A stretch of DNA of 42,527 bases from Planctomycetota bacterium (GCA_024653775.1 JANLHZ010000329.1:1-42527), one strand, 5' to 3'. Positions 1 through 9,886 are shown, counted from the first letter of the stretch. Made by a program: numbers and translations. The notes: a model not told the origin generated them from the sequence alone.

Positions 1-255
1 CACGAGGGAGCCGAGTCGGACGGAATAGAATCCGTTCTGGACGGTGACCGCGCTGTGATCCGAGGTCCAACCCTGGTCGCTAGAAGTTGCGTCGGTGAAA
101 AGCGAGAACCGGAAATCGTAGCTTCCGGTGAGCGCGGTCCCTGTCGCGCTGGTGAGCTTCCCCTGGAACGGGATCGTGCTTTCAGTCACGCTTTGTGCTA
201 ATGCCGGTGTGTAGGCTACAGCGATTGCGAACGCTACGTAGATGAATGGCTTCAT
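1..255 (-). CDS. Secreted protein of unknown function, N-terminal part only (runs off window)
   Basis: An open frame reads leftwards from an ATG at 255 off the edge of the window, giving 85 residues with no stop. The first 20 residues form a clear signal peptide ending in TPALA before Q21, so the product should be exported. The mature part contains PFQGKL, then LTGSYDFRFSLF and NGFYSVRLGSL. This pattern (a product made from an input element, given defaults, then compared with an expected value) recurs in large secreted or tail-fibre-like proteins of environmental bacteria, but I cannot name a family. A GGGGA sequence lies about 8 bases before the ATG. The rest of the gene, including any C-terminal anchor, is outside the window. 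Confidence 0.75.
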   Translation of the reverse strand, partial: MKPFIYVAFAIAVAYTPALAQSVTESTIPFQGKLTSATGTALTGSYDFRFSLFTDATSSDQGWTSDHSAVTVQNGFYSVRLGSLV

Positions 256-651
256 GTCGATGTCCCCGTATATTGGATTTTTATGTTCAGAGATTACTCG
301 TGATGATGGTCACGCTTTTATGCGATCGTCGGAATTGTAGGATAATCTACCCCGCGGTTGCTACACGACAGTTTGAAAACTGACCATGAATTCTATGTGA
401 ATTACGACACCGTAGTCACACGTTTGGAATCAGGAATCGGGTCGGTTCGGTGAAGCACGTGGCACGGCCGTCTCGGCCGTGTATTCACGGGCAAGATGCC
501 CGTGCCACGCCCTGGGAAACGCTTACGGCGTGTCAATTGACGTGGATCACCGAACGTTCACCAGGAATCGGGTATTCGGTAGCCTTTGCGGACTTCCGTC
601 TGTACCATACGTTTTGATCCGCTTAGCCACTCGATACTTCGGAGATATTCA
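256..651. other. Gene-free spacer with a hairpin-rich insert
   Basis: This 396-bp spacer separates two divergent secreted-protein genes, so both promoters should lie here. I see no convincing coding frame. The left part (256-430) is AT-richer and shows nothing I can name. The right part (431-573) is a repeat insert described separately. The sequence from 586 in frame with the following gene lacks a signal-like start and is taken as leader. Confidence 0.6.
431..573. repeat. Double-hairpin insert flanked by 12-bp direct repeats
   Basis: CAGGAATCGGGT occurs at 431-442 and again at 562-573. Just inside lie inverted arms GTTCGGTGA (445-453) and TCACCGAAC (547-555). The core at 459-508 holds two hairpins in a row, CACGGCCGTCTCGGCCGTG and CACGGGCAAGATGCCCGTG. 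The same two-hairpin unit recurs at 39391-39440. The direct repeats plus inverted ends look like a small insertion, although 12 bp is longer than most target duplications. Confidence 0.65.
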
Positions 652-2442
652 ATGATTCGGACAATTCTAATTTCGTTGTCTTTGATATTCGCCGCGTCCC
701 AGCTTTCGTTCGCGAATGATCTTCTTATCGTCGCGCCTTCGGAGTTGAAGGAAAGCGCGAAGGCTTTCGCCGACTACCGGCAGAATCAGGGATTCAGCGC
801 GAAACTGTTCCTCTCCGACGAATGGTTCGTGGAAGGCGACGAGGACGCAACGCGCCAGCGCATCAAGGACCGGATCGTGGAATGCTACCGCGATCTCTAC
901 CAGTGGGAAAATCTATACGTCCTCCTCCTCGGCGACGTGCGCAAGTCTGACGAACCGCCTACCGCGATGCACGTTCCGACGTGGTACGTCGACACCGTTC
1001 AGAAGCAGCCAGTCGCGAGGAGATCGCGGAATCAGACGGCGGACCAGGTTCCCGTCCACGGCTACTTCCCGGAATGGCTTTGCAGCGAGGCGGAGGTCCG
1101 CACGACGGCGCAGGGTTTCGAGATCGTCGCGAAGGTGAGCGTGGCGACGGACAACCCGTACGCGTGCGCCAACGGCGATGACAACGTTCCGGAGGTCTGC
1201 ATCGGACGAATCACCGCGAAGACGAACGACGAGGCGAAAAGCGTACTCGAGAAGATAAAGCACTACGAAGCCGGTTCTGACGACGCGGGCTACCAGCGCC
1301 GGCTGAATTTCTTCGCGAGCGAAGGCGGCTTCGGTCCCGCTATCGACGGCATCTTAGAGCGCCTTTTCACACAGATGGCGGACGAATACGTTCCATACGA
1401 TTACGACCTCTCGATGACCTACGCGAACCCAACCAGCCCGTACGTCTACCGCCCCGACCGCTTCGGCGAGCAGGTCATAAACCGCATCAACGAAGGCAGC
1501 CTGTTCCTGACGTACATAGGGCACGGAAGCCCAGACCGCCTAGATTCCATCGAAGCCGCGGGAAGGAGCTATCCGATCCTGAATCTTAGCGCGTGCTCGG
1601 AGGTGAACGTGCTTCAGACGACTGGTTCGCCGATTTTCACGGTGGTCGCGTGCTACACGGGAATGTTCGACGAGCCGACGGGTAGGGACAGCATCGCGGA
1701 GACGCTTTCCCTCGACGCGGACGGCCCCGTGGCGGTGTTCGCTAGCAGCCGGATCAGCCATCCGTACACGAACGCGCTTATCGTAAAGGAACTTATGAAT
1801 TCGTCCCTCGTCGCCTTAAAGCCAACCCTGGGCGAGGTGTTCCGTAGCGTCAAAATCGATCTCGCGACCAATAACGATCAGTATCGAAGGATGCTCGATA
1901 TGATGAGCATGCTTTTCGTCCCCGCGAGCGACAAGGCCGACTTGCAGGAAAGCCACCTCGCAATGTATAACCTCTTCGGCGACCCTGCGACGAAGGTAAA
2001 CTACCCGCAGAAGGACATCGAGCTTGCCTACAACCTTCTCGAAAACGGAAAGCTCTTCGTTTCCTGCGAAACCGAAGCGAACCTTAGTGAGGCGAAAGTG
2101 ACTTTCGAAACCGAACGCTCGAAAATCTATCACGAACTCGATCAGTGTAATCCGCAGAATCCGTCGGACTGGGAGACGGTCCAGACGAACTACGAGCGCG
2201 CGAATAACAAGGTGGTCACAAGCGCGGAAGCGACGTTCGAAGACGGCTGGTTCGAGCTTGAGTTCGACATCCCGCGGAATCTTCCCCGCGGCAAGTACGC
2301 GATCAAGGTGTTCGCGCAGTCGGACGGCGCCGCGCACACTGCGAGCGCTGTTTTCAGCTTCCCGCTACGTCCGAGCGCTCCAACGCGCCGCGCGCCGCGT
2401 CCGGCGCCTGCCACGGCTCCGGAGACCGACGGCGAGTTCTGA
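652..2442 (+). CDS. Secreted C25-family (gingipain-like) cysteine peptidase
   Basis: The product is a 596-residue exported protein resembling the catalytic domain of peptidase family C25. Residues 1-21 are a signal peptide (ends FAND). The core shows YVLLLGD near 89-95. The two motifs expected for the His/Cys dyad follow: YIGHGSPD with His291, and VVACYTGMFD with Cys334. C25 enzymes cleave after Arg or Lys in gingipains, but the specificity here cannot be read. The C-terminus ends in a Pro/Ala/Arg-rich tail and shows no type IX sorting domain, unlike Porphyromonas gingipains. I chose the ATG at 652, with GGAG upstream, because the signal peptide starts there; the frame extends to 586 without an SD. 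The next gene begins 39 bp downstream and is probably co-transcribed. Confidence 0.85.
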   Translation: MIRTILISLSLIFAASQLSFANDLLIVAPSELKESAKAFADYRQNQGFSAKLFLSDEWFVEGDEDATRQRIKDRIVECYRDLYQWENLYVLLLGDVRKSDEPPTAMHVPTWYVDTVQKQPVARRSRNQTADQVPVHGYFPEWLCSEAEVRTTAQGFEIVAKVSVATDNPYACANGDDNVPEVCIGRITAKTNDEAKSVLEKIKHYEAGSDDAGYQRRLNFFASEGGFGPAIDGILERLFTQMADEYVPYDYDLSMTYANPTSPYVYRPDRFGEQVINRINEGSLFLTYIGHGSPDRLDSIEAAGRSYPILNLSACSEVNVLQTTGSPIFTVVACYTGMFDEPTGRDSIAETLSLDADGPVAVFASSRISHPYTNALIVKELMNSSLVALKPTLGEVFRSVKIDLATNNDQYRRMLDMMSMLFVPASDKADLQESHLAMYNLFGDPATKVNYPQKDIELAYNLLENGKLFVSCETEANLSEAKVTFETERSKIYHELDQCNPQNPSDWETVQTNYERANNKVVTSAEATFEDGWFELEFDIPRNLPRGKYAIKVFAQSDGAAHTASAVFSFPLRPSAPTRRAPRPAPATAPETDGEF

Positions 2443-2481
2443 GGCATTTTCCGCAAACCGAACAATTGAGGATTTGAAACG

Positions 2482-4374
2482 ATGAAACTACGCCTCCTTA
2501 TTTCCATATTTTTTGTGGTCGCCGCGTCCTCGTCCGCGCTAGCCCGCACGCCGGAGACTCTGGAGCGCTATAAGGAGCCGCTAGCGACGCTGCATACGCC
2601 TGCGAAGGGTTTCCCGGCGGAGAAGGTCGTCGGCTTCGGCAAGGACGGGGAGCGAATGTACGTCCGCCTCGAAAACGGAAAGCTATTCTACTACGAAAGC
2701 GAATCATGGCATGAGACTCCCGATTTCCCCGCGACTCTCCTATCCGAAGGGCCTCGCGTCACTGGACCGTCAGGATACGTTTTCGAGGCGATTGACGGAA
2801 CTGGTATCAAAATCACCGGCGCCGGCGGAACAAGGACCATCTCCGTGGCGGACGGACTGCCGTTTATAGATTTGCAATTCCTTGCATATTCGGATAGAGA
2901 ACTATTCATCGCGACCAAAACCCACGGTATAGTCCGCTATACTCTTACGAATCAGGAATGGTATATTTATCGCGCGCATCGCTGGCTTCCGTCGGATGAA
3001 GTAACCGCGATTTTCATCGATGGCGATACCCTTTGGGTTGGTACCACCCACGGACTATCGAGCATTAAATTCGCGGAAGTAACGCTCGAAGAAAAAATGC
3101 TCGCGTACCATAGGAGAGTATATAAACGCCATGATCGAATGGGGTATACCGCGGAGGCGTATTTCCAGAATCCTTATGACTATTCCGCGCATATGAATAC
3201 CGATAGCGATAATGATGGATTATGGACTTCAATGTATTGCGCGTCGGAATGCTATAGATATGCAGTTACAGGGAGCGCGGAAGCGCGTTCAAAGGCGAAG
3301 TATCATTTGGATGCTATACTCCGCCTGCACGATATAGTACCGCTGCCGGGGTTCTTTGCGCGTTCGATCCAGACCTACGATCCAAACGCCCGCGGCAACG
3401 GCGGCGAATGGCACAAAGTCGATGGAGAGGAACTATGGTGGAAAGGCGATACCTCTAGCGATGAAGCCGACGGTCACTTCATGATAATGGGGGTATACTA
3501 CGATCTAGTCGCGGACGCGGATGAAAAGAAGCGTATAGCCGAGTATTGCGCGCGGGTGATGCGCAAAATAATTGCGGATGAATATTTTCTTGTCGACATT
3601 GACGGAAAGCCGACGAGCTGGGGACATTGGAATCCGAATGAGCTGCGTTTCGATCCGAACTGGATTACCGCGCGGGGACTTCAAAGCCTCGAAATACTGA
3701 GCTATCTTTCGACTGCGCACAGGATATGCAGCGAACAGTTCGGGACGAACGAATTTCTCGATGCGTATAATCATCTCGCCGGTATAGGCTACCATCGCTG
3801 GACTTTGCTGGCGCGCGCGATGAATCTCCCCGGATCGATTAACCACAGCGACGATGAACTGGCGTTCATGGCATACCTCGCACTTATGCGCCATCCCGCC
3901 ATAGCCGCGGACCATCAGTCGAATTTCAATTCGAGTATCGACCGGTATTTCCGTCTGGAAAAGCCGGAAAAAAACCCTCTATGGAATTTCATCTATGCGC
4001 TCGCGCGTCCGGAAATCGATGATATTGCGCTCTATGATTCGATCTGGACGCTTCAGCGCACGCCGATGGATCTCAGGGACTGGAAAATGACGAATAGCGA
4101 TAGGCTCGATATCGAACTGGTGAACTACGACGATCGCCACGGCGAACGACAGGCGAGTATCGTAATTGCGCCCGAGTGCAGAAGGACGATGAAATACAAC
4201 AGCAATCCATTCACAGTCGATTCAAACGGTTCCGGCCGGCAGGAGGACGAAGGGGCATTCCTTCCGTTCGCGTACTGGGTAGGAAGATATATTGGAGCTA
4301 TCGAGGAACGGCACCCGCCGCGGGAAGAAGCGGTCGCGATGTTTTGCGGAGCCATAGGAATCGAATGTGAATAG
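2482..4374 (+). CDS. Secreted protein: beta-propeller-like N-terminus plus alpha-helical toroid-like domain
   Basis: This 630-residue protein begins with a signal peptide (residues 1-21, ending SALA). Residues about 30-200 contain short repeated strands such as LFIATKTHGIVRY and LWVGTTHGLSSIKF, typical of two-component-regulator or Kelch-like propeller blades. From about 205 onwards the sequence is helical and aromatic-rich (GEWHKVDGEELWWKGDTSSD, GVYYDLVADADEK, SWGHWNPNEL), reminiscent of six-hairpin glycosidase-like folds. Catalytic residues cannot be assigned, so a sugar-active role is only an inference. GAGG precedes the ATG. Between about 2850 and 4370 the DNA is visibly AT-richer than its neighbours, with many ATA, TAT and GAT codons, which may mean separate acquisition. 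The gene follows the C25 peptidase closely and converges with the restriction gene. Confidence 0.7.
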   Translation: MKLRLLISIFFVVAASSSALARTPETLERYKEPLATLHTPAKGFPAEKVVGFGKDGERMYVRLENGKLFYYESESWHETPDFPATLLSEGPRVTGPSGYVFEAIDGTGIKITGAGGTRTISVADGLPFIDLQFLAYSDRELFIATKTHGIVRYTLTNQEWYIYRAHRWLPSDEVTAIFIDGDTLWVGTTHGLSSIKFAEVTLEEKMLAYHRRVYKRHDRMGYTAEAYFQNPYDYSAHMNTDSDNDGLWTSMYCASECYRYAVTGSAEARSKAKYHLDAILRLHDIVPLPGFFARSIQTYDPNARGNGGEWHKVDGEELWWKGDTSSDEADGHFMIMGVYYDLVADADEKKRIAEYCARVMRKIIADEYFLVDIDGKPTSWGHWNPNELRFDPNWITARGLQSLEILSYLSTAHRICSEQFGTNEFLDAYNHLAGIGYHRWTLLARAMNLPGSINHSDDELAFMAYLALMRHPAIAADHQSNFNSSIDRYFRLEKPEKNPLWNFIYALARPEIDDIALYDSIWTLQRTPMDLRDWKMTNSDRLDIELVNYDDRHGERQASIVIAPECRRTMKYNSNPFTVDSNGSGRQEDEGAFLPFAYWVGRYIGAIEERHPPREEAVAMFCGAIGIECE

Positions 4375-4406
4375 ACTACTGGTTGCCAGAGACGAAGCAG
4401 TCCTCG

Positions 4407-7277
4407 CTATTTTGCCTTTGAGAGTTGTTTGAGGATATCCAATATTTCGCCTGGTCTTCTCGCGACGGCCGAATGCCAGACGCCGAACTCGCCTGTCGAA
4501 TTTACGGCTTCGATCCATTCGCTCAGCGCGCCAAGCTTGACTCGATCCTGCTCCGATTCCTCGCCTTTGGTTTCAAGAACCAGCATCGAGCCACTTGCAA
4601 GCCTGATCAGGAAATCCGGTCTGTATTTTCTTACCACTCCGCGATAGATGTACAGAATTTCAAAACCGAGGTGATCGTTTTTCACCCAGGAGTCGACATG
4701 TTCGGAATTATCGAGTGCAAAAGCGTCCGACGACTCCCATGTGCTGTCGTAGACGCAGAAGTTTATATGCGATTTATTTGTTTTGCCACAAGGTTTGCCC
4801 GTTAACCAGGTCCGCATGTCCCCGGTCGATCTGAGGGGACGATTCGAGTCGAACACGGGGATAATTTGCTCCGAATTGATTTGCCGCACGAATAAGAAAG
4901 CATGATTCAATACTTTCGACATACTGAGAGTTATTGCCACTCTTCGCAGCAGGTCGTTTTCATTGTACGCATACGGGTGGATTCTGATTTTGTCGGAACG
5001 AATGAACCTGTCCGCGATGCAGGCCAGTTGACCGATAAGATATTCCCGATTTCCCTTCCAGTTCGTCCCCACCTGTTCGAACAGATTGCGCGCGGTTTCA
5101 AAAACGATTCGCTGGGTCCGAAATTCTCTCGCCAGTTTTTCAAGTTCGATCAGTCGCGCATTGGTGAAATCCGTTTCTCCGTCAACCATCGGAGCGATTT
5201 CGGCTATTTTCGCTATTATAGACGCGTCCAGTTCCAGTTCTTCTACAAGCTCCATGTCGATAATCAATCTTTGACGAAGCATATTTTCAATCCTGACGAT
5301 ATTTGGCCAGGTTGATTCAAACTCGATTTTCTGCGGATCGGGACCTACCTCTATTGGCTGGGTCGTAGGAGGATTGGCGTCACCTCGGCCCTCGTGCGGA
5401 AGGAACGAAAATGGAACTCCAAAAATATTTACATATTCCGCATCGAATAACTCCGTTTCCTCGCCCGATACGGGGTCGGTCGATTTTTTGACGTCGTACT
5501 TCGACCTTCGAAGACCCCGACCGACAACCTGCTCGCAAAGAAGCTGACTCGAGAACGCTCTAAGTCCCATTATGTGCGTCACGGTTTTTGCGTCCCAGCC
5601 CTCGCTGAGCATCGCAACGGAAATGATGTTTTGAAATTTCTCGCCAGGCATGCCTTCCCTGCCCACGGTGGCGACCTGCCTGCGTATCAGCTCTTTCCGC
5701 TTTTCCTTATTCGAATCCGGTCTGGCAGCTTCCGCGTCGCCCACGTCTTCCTCGGCATTCTCCGCGTCGAAATCGGGCTGCTCCTCTTCCTTCGATTCAG
5801 CTTCCTCAAGCGTTTTAGAATCGATCTGCAAACACCTCGATTTGTCGCAAAGCTCGTTGATTAAAATGTTGCCGTTATCGAACGCATGTTTCACCCGCGC
5901 CGACGTTTCAATCCTGTTGCACACCGAAATCATCACAGGCCGCACAGGACGCCCCTCGGTCTCCCATTTCCTTTTGTATTCCAGCCAGTCGAGGCCAAGA
6001 AGATAATAGGCGTTCAGCACCAGATCGGGAAGGGGCTCCTCAGGCTCCGCCTTTCGATTCAGATCGTCCTTTACCTCCGGGTCATCGTAAATATGGTAGA
6101 GCCTCGACTTGTACGTTTTCGCGTTGGGCACGGAATCGTCCCTGACAACGATCCGAGGCGTCTTTACCAGACCTGATTCGATCGCGTCGTTCAGTCCGAA
6201 ATCGCTGACGATCCACTGGAAAAGTGATTCATCCGAACTGTTCTTCCCGGAGGGAACGAAAGGCGTGGCTGAAAAATCGAAGCAGCCCAAAATGTTCCTG
6301 GACCTGTGGATTCGGTCGAGGCCGCCTATCCAGACCGTCGATTCCTTCAGTTCGTTCTGATTGTACTTGCTTGCCGATTCCGGGCTTACCCTCCATGCAT
6401 GGTGCGCTTCGTCGTTTATGACGATCAGGTTTTTCGCGCTCGCCATGTCGCATAGAATCTGCCTGGAATACGCATCTAAGCTGATTTCCATTCTTTTTCG
6501 CTTATCGACGGTATTAAGCGAACGCGCGTTGTTTTTCCCCTTCCTCTTCATCTTCTCGTCCAGCTTTTCCTGGGAATCCCAGGCGAGCGCGTGCCAGTTG
6601 TGGATTAGAACTTTTCCCTGCCTCAGTTTTTCCATCAGCGCCGACGGAACGATATCGAATGCCTCGTAGTAGTTTTCTTTGGCTGAAGGTCCGAGAACCG
6701 AAAGCCTGCTCTTTACGGTAAGACCTGGCGCGACGACGAGCACGTTTTTCGAGAACCTCGCGTCCTGTGGATACGTGACCTTGTTCAGAGTTTGCCACGC
6801 GATAAGCATTGCCATTACGATCGTTTTTCCCGAACCCGTCGCCATTTTGCAGCACCTGCGGACGAAATCTCCGCCATCGCCAGGAATGTCGACCCCCAAT
6901 TTTTCCGATTCGGGCGCTTCGATCAGCCAGATAAGAGTTTCGATCGCTTCGAGCTGACAGAAGAAAAACCTTCTCGTTCCGAAATTCTCGGGATCCTGCC
7001 AGTATTCGAGAAGCCTTCTCGTGATACTCGTGACTCCAGGATATCCGCTTTTTCTCCACCTCGCGACTCTCGGTCTGATCTTGTTGACGAGAGGAATTTC
7101 GATGAATACGCCTGCTGCATCCCGAGACCTCGAATCCTTCGAGGCGACAACGTACCCCGCGGGTCTTCTCCCTTCGATCAGATCGAATAACTTCGTCTCG
7201 TGTTCATATTTCCAGTATTTCTTCGGCTCGACATAAGGCGAGTTCACGATGAGCCTGTCTATGGTCGCGGTCGACAT
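4407..7277 (-). CDS. Restriction subunit: superfamily 2 helicase with C-terminal PD-(D/E)XK nuclease (type III Res-like)
   Basis: The 956-residue protein has the order expected of a type III Res subunit. Helicase motifs are MATGSGKT (about 145-152, Walker A), INDEAHHAW (DEAH about 289-292), FDFSATPF (about 335) and EQVVGRGLRRS (motif VI, about 640). Near the C-terminus RPDFLIRL and LVLETKG (about 886-906) form a PD-(D/E)XK nuclease core. The protein should translocate on and cut unmodified DNA with the adjacent methyltransferase. The frame is open to 7526, but I place the start at the ATG at 7277. There the Mod stop TAA and the Res ATG share one base (TAATG), the usual sign of translational coupling. 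It lies downstream of mod on the same strand and converges with the plus-strand gene ending at 4374. Confidence 0.9.
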   Translation of the reverse strand: MSTATIDRLIVNSPYVEPKKYWKYEHETKLFDLIEGRRPAGYVVASKDSRSRDAAGVFIEIPLVNKIRPRVARWRKSGYPGVTSITRRLLEYWQDPENFGTRRFFFCQLEAIETLIWLIEAPESEKLGVDIPGDGGDFVRRCCKMATGSGKTIVMAMLIAWQTLNKVTYPQDARFSKNVLVVAPGLTVKSRLSVLGPSAKENYYEAFDIVPSALMEKLRQGKVLIHNWHALAWDSQEKLDEKMKRKGKNNARSLNTVDKRKRMEISLDAYSRQILCDMASAKNLIVINDEAHHAWRVSPESASKYNQNELKESTVWIGGLDRIHRSRNILGCFDFSATPFVPSGKNSSDESLFQWIVSDFGLNDAIESGLVKTPRIVVRDDSVPNAKTYKSRLYHIYDDPEVKDDLNRKAEPEEPLPDLVLNAYYLLGLDWLEYKRKWETEGRPVRPVMISVCNRIETSARVKHAFDNGNILINELCDKSRCLQIDSKTLEEAESKEEEQPDFDAENAEEDVGDAEAARPDSNKEKRKELIRRQVATVGREGMPGEKFQNIISVAMLSEGWDAKTVTHIMGLRAFSSQLLCEQVVGRGLRRSKYDVKKSTDPVSGEETELFDAEYVNIFGVPFSFLPHEGRGDANPPTTQPIEVGPDPQKIEFESTWPNIVRIENMLRQRLIIDMELVEELELDASIIAKIAEIAPMVDGETDFTNARLIELEKLAREFRTQRIVFETARNLFEQVGTNWKGNREYLIGQLACIADRFIRSDKIRIHPYAYNENDLLRRVAITLSMSKVLNHAFLFVRQINSEQIIPVFDSNRPLRSTGDMRTWLTGKPCGKTNKSHINFCVYDSTWESSDAFALDNSEHVDSWVKNDHLGFEILYIYRGVVRKYRPDFLIRLASGSMLVLETKGEESEQDRVKLGALSEWIEAVNSTGEFGVWHSAVARRPGEILDILKQLSKAK

Positions 7278-9886
7278 TAGATGGCCTCCATGATCTTCAG
7301 ACTTTCGATTCCTCGGTCGTCCACAATTTTCACCGCGATTCGTCTGTGCGATCCAGGGTCGAACGGCAAGGACTCCGTACCTCTGAACATCTCGATTTTT
7401 TCCTCGTCTATCTCCGCTTTCAGACTCTTCGCAAGGCGCGCCCAACCGTCCTTCGCTCCCGCCATCGGAAAGAACACCTGACAGGGAAAAAGGCTTCGAC
7501 CGTCGTAATCCGTATCTAGAAGCCATACCGCGATTCTCTCCGAACCTCCGCTTTCGATCCCTCCCGTCCTCGTGTTGTAATAATCGAATCCTTCCACATG
7601 CACCTTGAGACGACCTTTGTCCTCTCCTTTCGCAACACGCTCGATTCGAACATCCGGCTGACCAATCAGCCAGAAGCTCTCATTCGACGCGCGCTTCTTT
7701 CTCAGGTCGTCGGTCAGGAGGTCCGCGTTCATCTGCGCCTTGAGCAGTGTAACCCCCGGCCAGTTCGTTTCGTCAATATCCTTCGCGGCTTCAGGGTCGA
7801 ACTGGAACGACGCGAATACCACCAGCTTCGGACGCGGAACCAGATTCTGCGCTTCCCGTATCGCGTCCTCCACCTGTCTTTGCTCGAAGGGCGCATGCTG
7901 AGGTCCAAACGACACTACGGTTCGACTTGCCTCCTCTCCTTCGTTTACTGGTATGGTTTCTCCGTCCGCGCTTAGACTTCTGCATCCCGGTAGAGCCTCC
8001 AACCTGGAAAACCTGATATACTGCCCTCCCTTTCCGCGGATTCCGGTTCGTAGTAACTCATCCCTCCACTCTTCCTGGCGAATGGTCTCTCCCGACCTCG
8101 CTATCGACGCATCCGCTCTAAACTCACGCTCTGTCTCGATTTTTCCCTCCGACAATGTGTCTTCGATGGACATCACCATCGGCGCGGGAACCGCCTCGAC
8201 CGTAAATGGACCCGTTACTCGAGATTTGCTACGATCCTTCTCCGGCTGGTCGTACAGCGTCTCGGTATCGGCGTACTTGGCGATGGCCCGGTCGATTTGC
8301 TCGCGGGTCATGCCTTCCTTGATCTCCGGGTTATTTGCGATGCTTTTGAGCGTGACGTGCGGCACGGTCTTGTATTTGAATCCGCTGCCCACGCCCTGCT
8401 CGGGATGCGCCAGCGTGTAGTAGTCGAAGACTGCGGTCATCAGGCGCTGTTTGGCGAGGGTGATGGCGACGCGCGAGGTGTCGGTGGTGATCCACCGCCG
8501 GCCCCACTGCTCCGCCACGACCGCCGTCGTCCCCGACCCGCACGTCGGATCCAGCACCAGATCGCCGGGGTCGGTGGTCATGAGGAGGCAACGCTGGATG
8601 ACTTTCTCATTCGTTTGAACAACATAGATCGGTGACGAGGCGCCCATCACGTCGGACCAAACGTTGTTCAACGGCGTCACCGCGAAGTCGTCGAGCATCA
8701 TCTTGTAACGAAGTGTTGCCTTCGTCGCTAGGATGCGGTTCGCATGGATTAAGCGCTCGATCCCCTCCGGCGAAGTGCTCCAGTACCGTCCTCCTGGAGT
8801 GAATGAACGCCCCCCGAACTGCACTGCTTCCTTCCCACGCGAATACTCGTGCGAGCTGGTGAGTGCCACCGACTGAAAAACGCGTCCGATGGTTCGCGCG
8901 ATTCGCTCGGAGGCCCGCTCCTCATCGGTGAGTCGTCGAATAGTTCCGTCGTCTAGCTCGACATAGTCATAAGAGAACGGGATCGCGCCGCCGTTGCCGC
9001 GCCCGACGAAGACGTCACGATACTTCAGGCAAGCGCGATCCTTTGCGTAGAAGAGCAAGTAGTCCGCGATCGTCTTGAGTGCTCCGGCGGTCCCACCGCC
9101 AGTTTTCTGAACCGTTATCTCGCTGACGAAGTTCGTTGATCCAAATACTTCATCCATCAACTCCCGCACGTGATGAATGTTCTCATCACTGATCTGCACA
9201 AAACACGACCCGCTCGCATGTAAAAGTTCCTTCGCCAGGAGCAGGCGGTCGCGGAGGTAGGTCAGGTAGGAGTGGATGCCCAGCTCCCACGTGTCGCGGA
9301 AGGCCTTGAGCGTTTCCGGCTCCAGCGTCAGGTCGTCGTCGCTGCCGTCCTTCACATCGCGCTTGTTGGTGAACGGCTGGAAGTTGGAGCCGTAGCGGAT
9401 GCCGTAGGGCGGGTCGATGTAGATCATCTGCACCTGCCCGCCTAAGCCTTCCTTTTCCAGCAGCGAGTTCATGACCAGCAGCGAGTCGCCGGCGATGAGG
9501 CGGTTCTTCCAGCCGAGGGGATGTTTGTAGAATTCCAGGGTGGATCTTAGCGGTGAATCCCTGTCTTCCCGAAACAATGAAAGTTGGTGTTTTTTCTCGC
9601 CGTTTTTTCTTTTGACGGATTCGACGATTGTTTTCGGATCGATGCGTTCGTGTACGTGAAGTGAAACCGTGGGTACATCGAAGGAAGTGTGCTCGGTTTT
9701 TCCGGTCCAGACCAGCGTTGGATCGAGGTGAGGATCGTAATCGTATTTTTTCTTTTTCTGTCCCCGATCCGGGTCCGTTTCAGGAGTGACGAGGCCCGCG
9801 GGAGGATTATTTGCGCGCTTCTTGTCCGCGTGTTCATAGGCTTCCACCGGACGTTTCGCGTTCGTTTTCTTTTTTGGGGGACTCAT
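7277..9886 (-). CDS. Site-specific DNA methyltransferase, beta-class N6/N4 type (type III Mod-like)
   Basis: The 869-residue product carries the amino-methyltransferase motifs in beta order. The catalytic IYIDPPYG comes first (DPPY about 158-161), and the AdoMet-binding DPTCGSGTT comes later (about 446-453). This order and the coupled helicase-nuclease gene fit a type III modification subunit, which methylates adenine on one strand of an asymmetric site. The segment between the motifs should include target recognition; the long C-terminal part (about 500-869) is less clear. I start at ATG 9886 (MSPPKKKTN), because the 22 codons upstream look non-coding. The base and codon style changes along the gene: about 8330-9530 is GC-rich, while the two ends are AT-richer. 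This suggests a mosaic origin. It ends one base into the restriction gene. Confidence 0.9.
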   Translation of the reverse strand: MSPPKKKTNAKRPVEAYEHADKKRANNPPAGLVTPETDPDRGQKKKKYDYDPHLDPTLVWTGKTEHTSFDVPTVSLHVHERIDPKTIVESVKRKNGEKKHQLSLFREDRDSPLRSTLEFYKHPLGWKNRLIAGDSLLVMNSLLEKEGLGGQVQMIYIDPPYGIRYGSNFQPFTNKRDVKDGSDDDLTLEPETLKAFRDTWELGIHSYLTYLRDRLLLAKELLHASGSCFVQISDENIHHVRELMDEVFGSTNFVSEITVQKTGGGTAGALKTIADYLLFYAKDRACLKYRDVFVGRGNGGAIPFSYDYVELDDGTIRRLTDEERASERIARTIGRVFQSVALTSSHEYSRGKEAVQFGGRSFTPGGRYWSTSPEGIERLIHANRILATKATLRYKMMLDDFAVTPLNNVWSDVMGASSPIYVVQTNEKVIQRCLLMTTDPGDLVLDPTCGSGTTAVVAEQWGRRWITTDTSRVAITLAKQRLMTAVFDYYTLAHPEQGVGSGFKYKTVPHVTLKSIANNPEIKEGMTREQIDRAIAKYADTETLYDQPEKDRSKSRVTGPFTVEAVPAPMVMSIEDTLSEGKIETEREFRADASIARSGETIRQEEWRDELLRTGIRGKGGQYIRFSRLEALPGCRSLSADGETIPVNEGEEASRTVVSFGPQHAPFEQRQVEDAIREAQNLVPRPKLVVFASFQFDPEAAKDIDETNWPGVTLLKAQMNADLLTDDLRKKRASNESFWLIGQPDVRIERVAKGEDKGRLKVHVEGFDYYNTRTGGIESGGSERIAVWLLDTDYDGRSLFPCQVFFPMAGAKDGWARLAKSLKAEIDEEKIEMFRGTESLPFDPGSHRRIAVKIVDDRGIESLKIMEAI

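Noticed and set aside
7277-7526. N-terminal extension of the restriction protein
   Set aside because: The extension overlaps mod, is Arg/Gly-rich shadow sequence, and the TAATG start fits coupling better.
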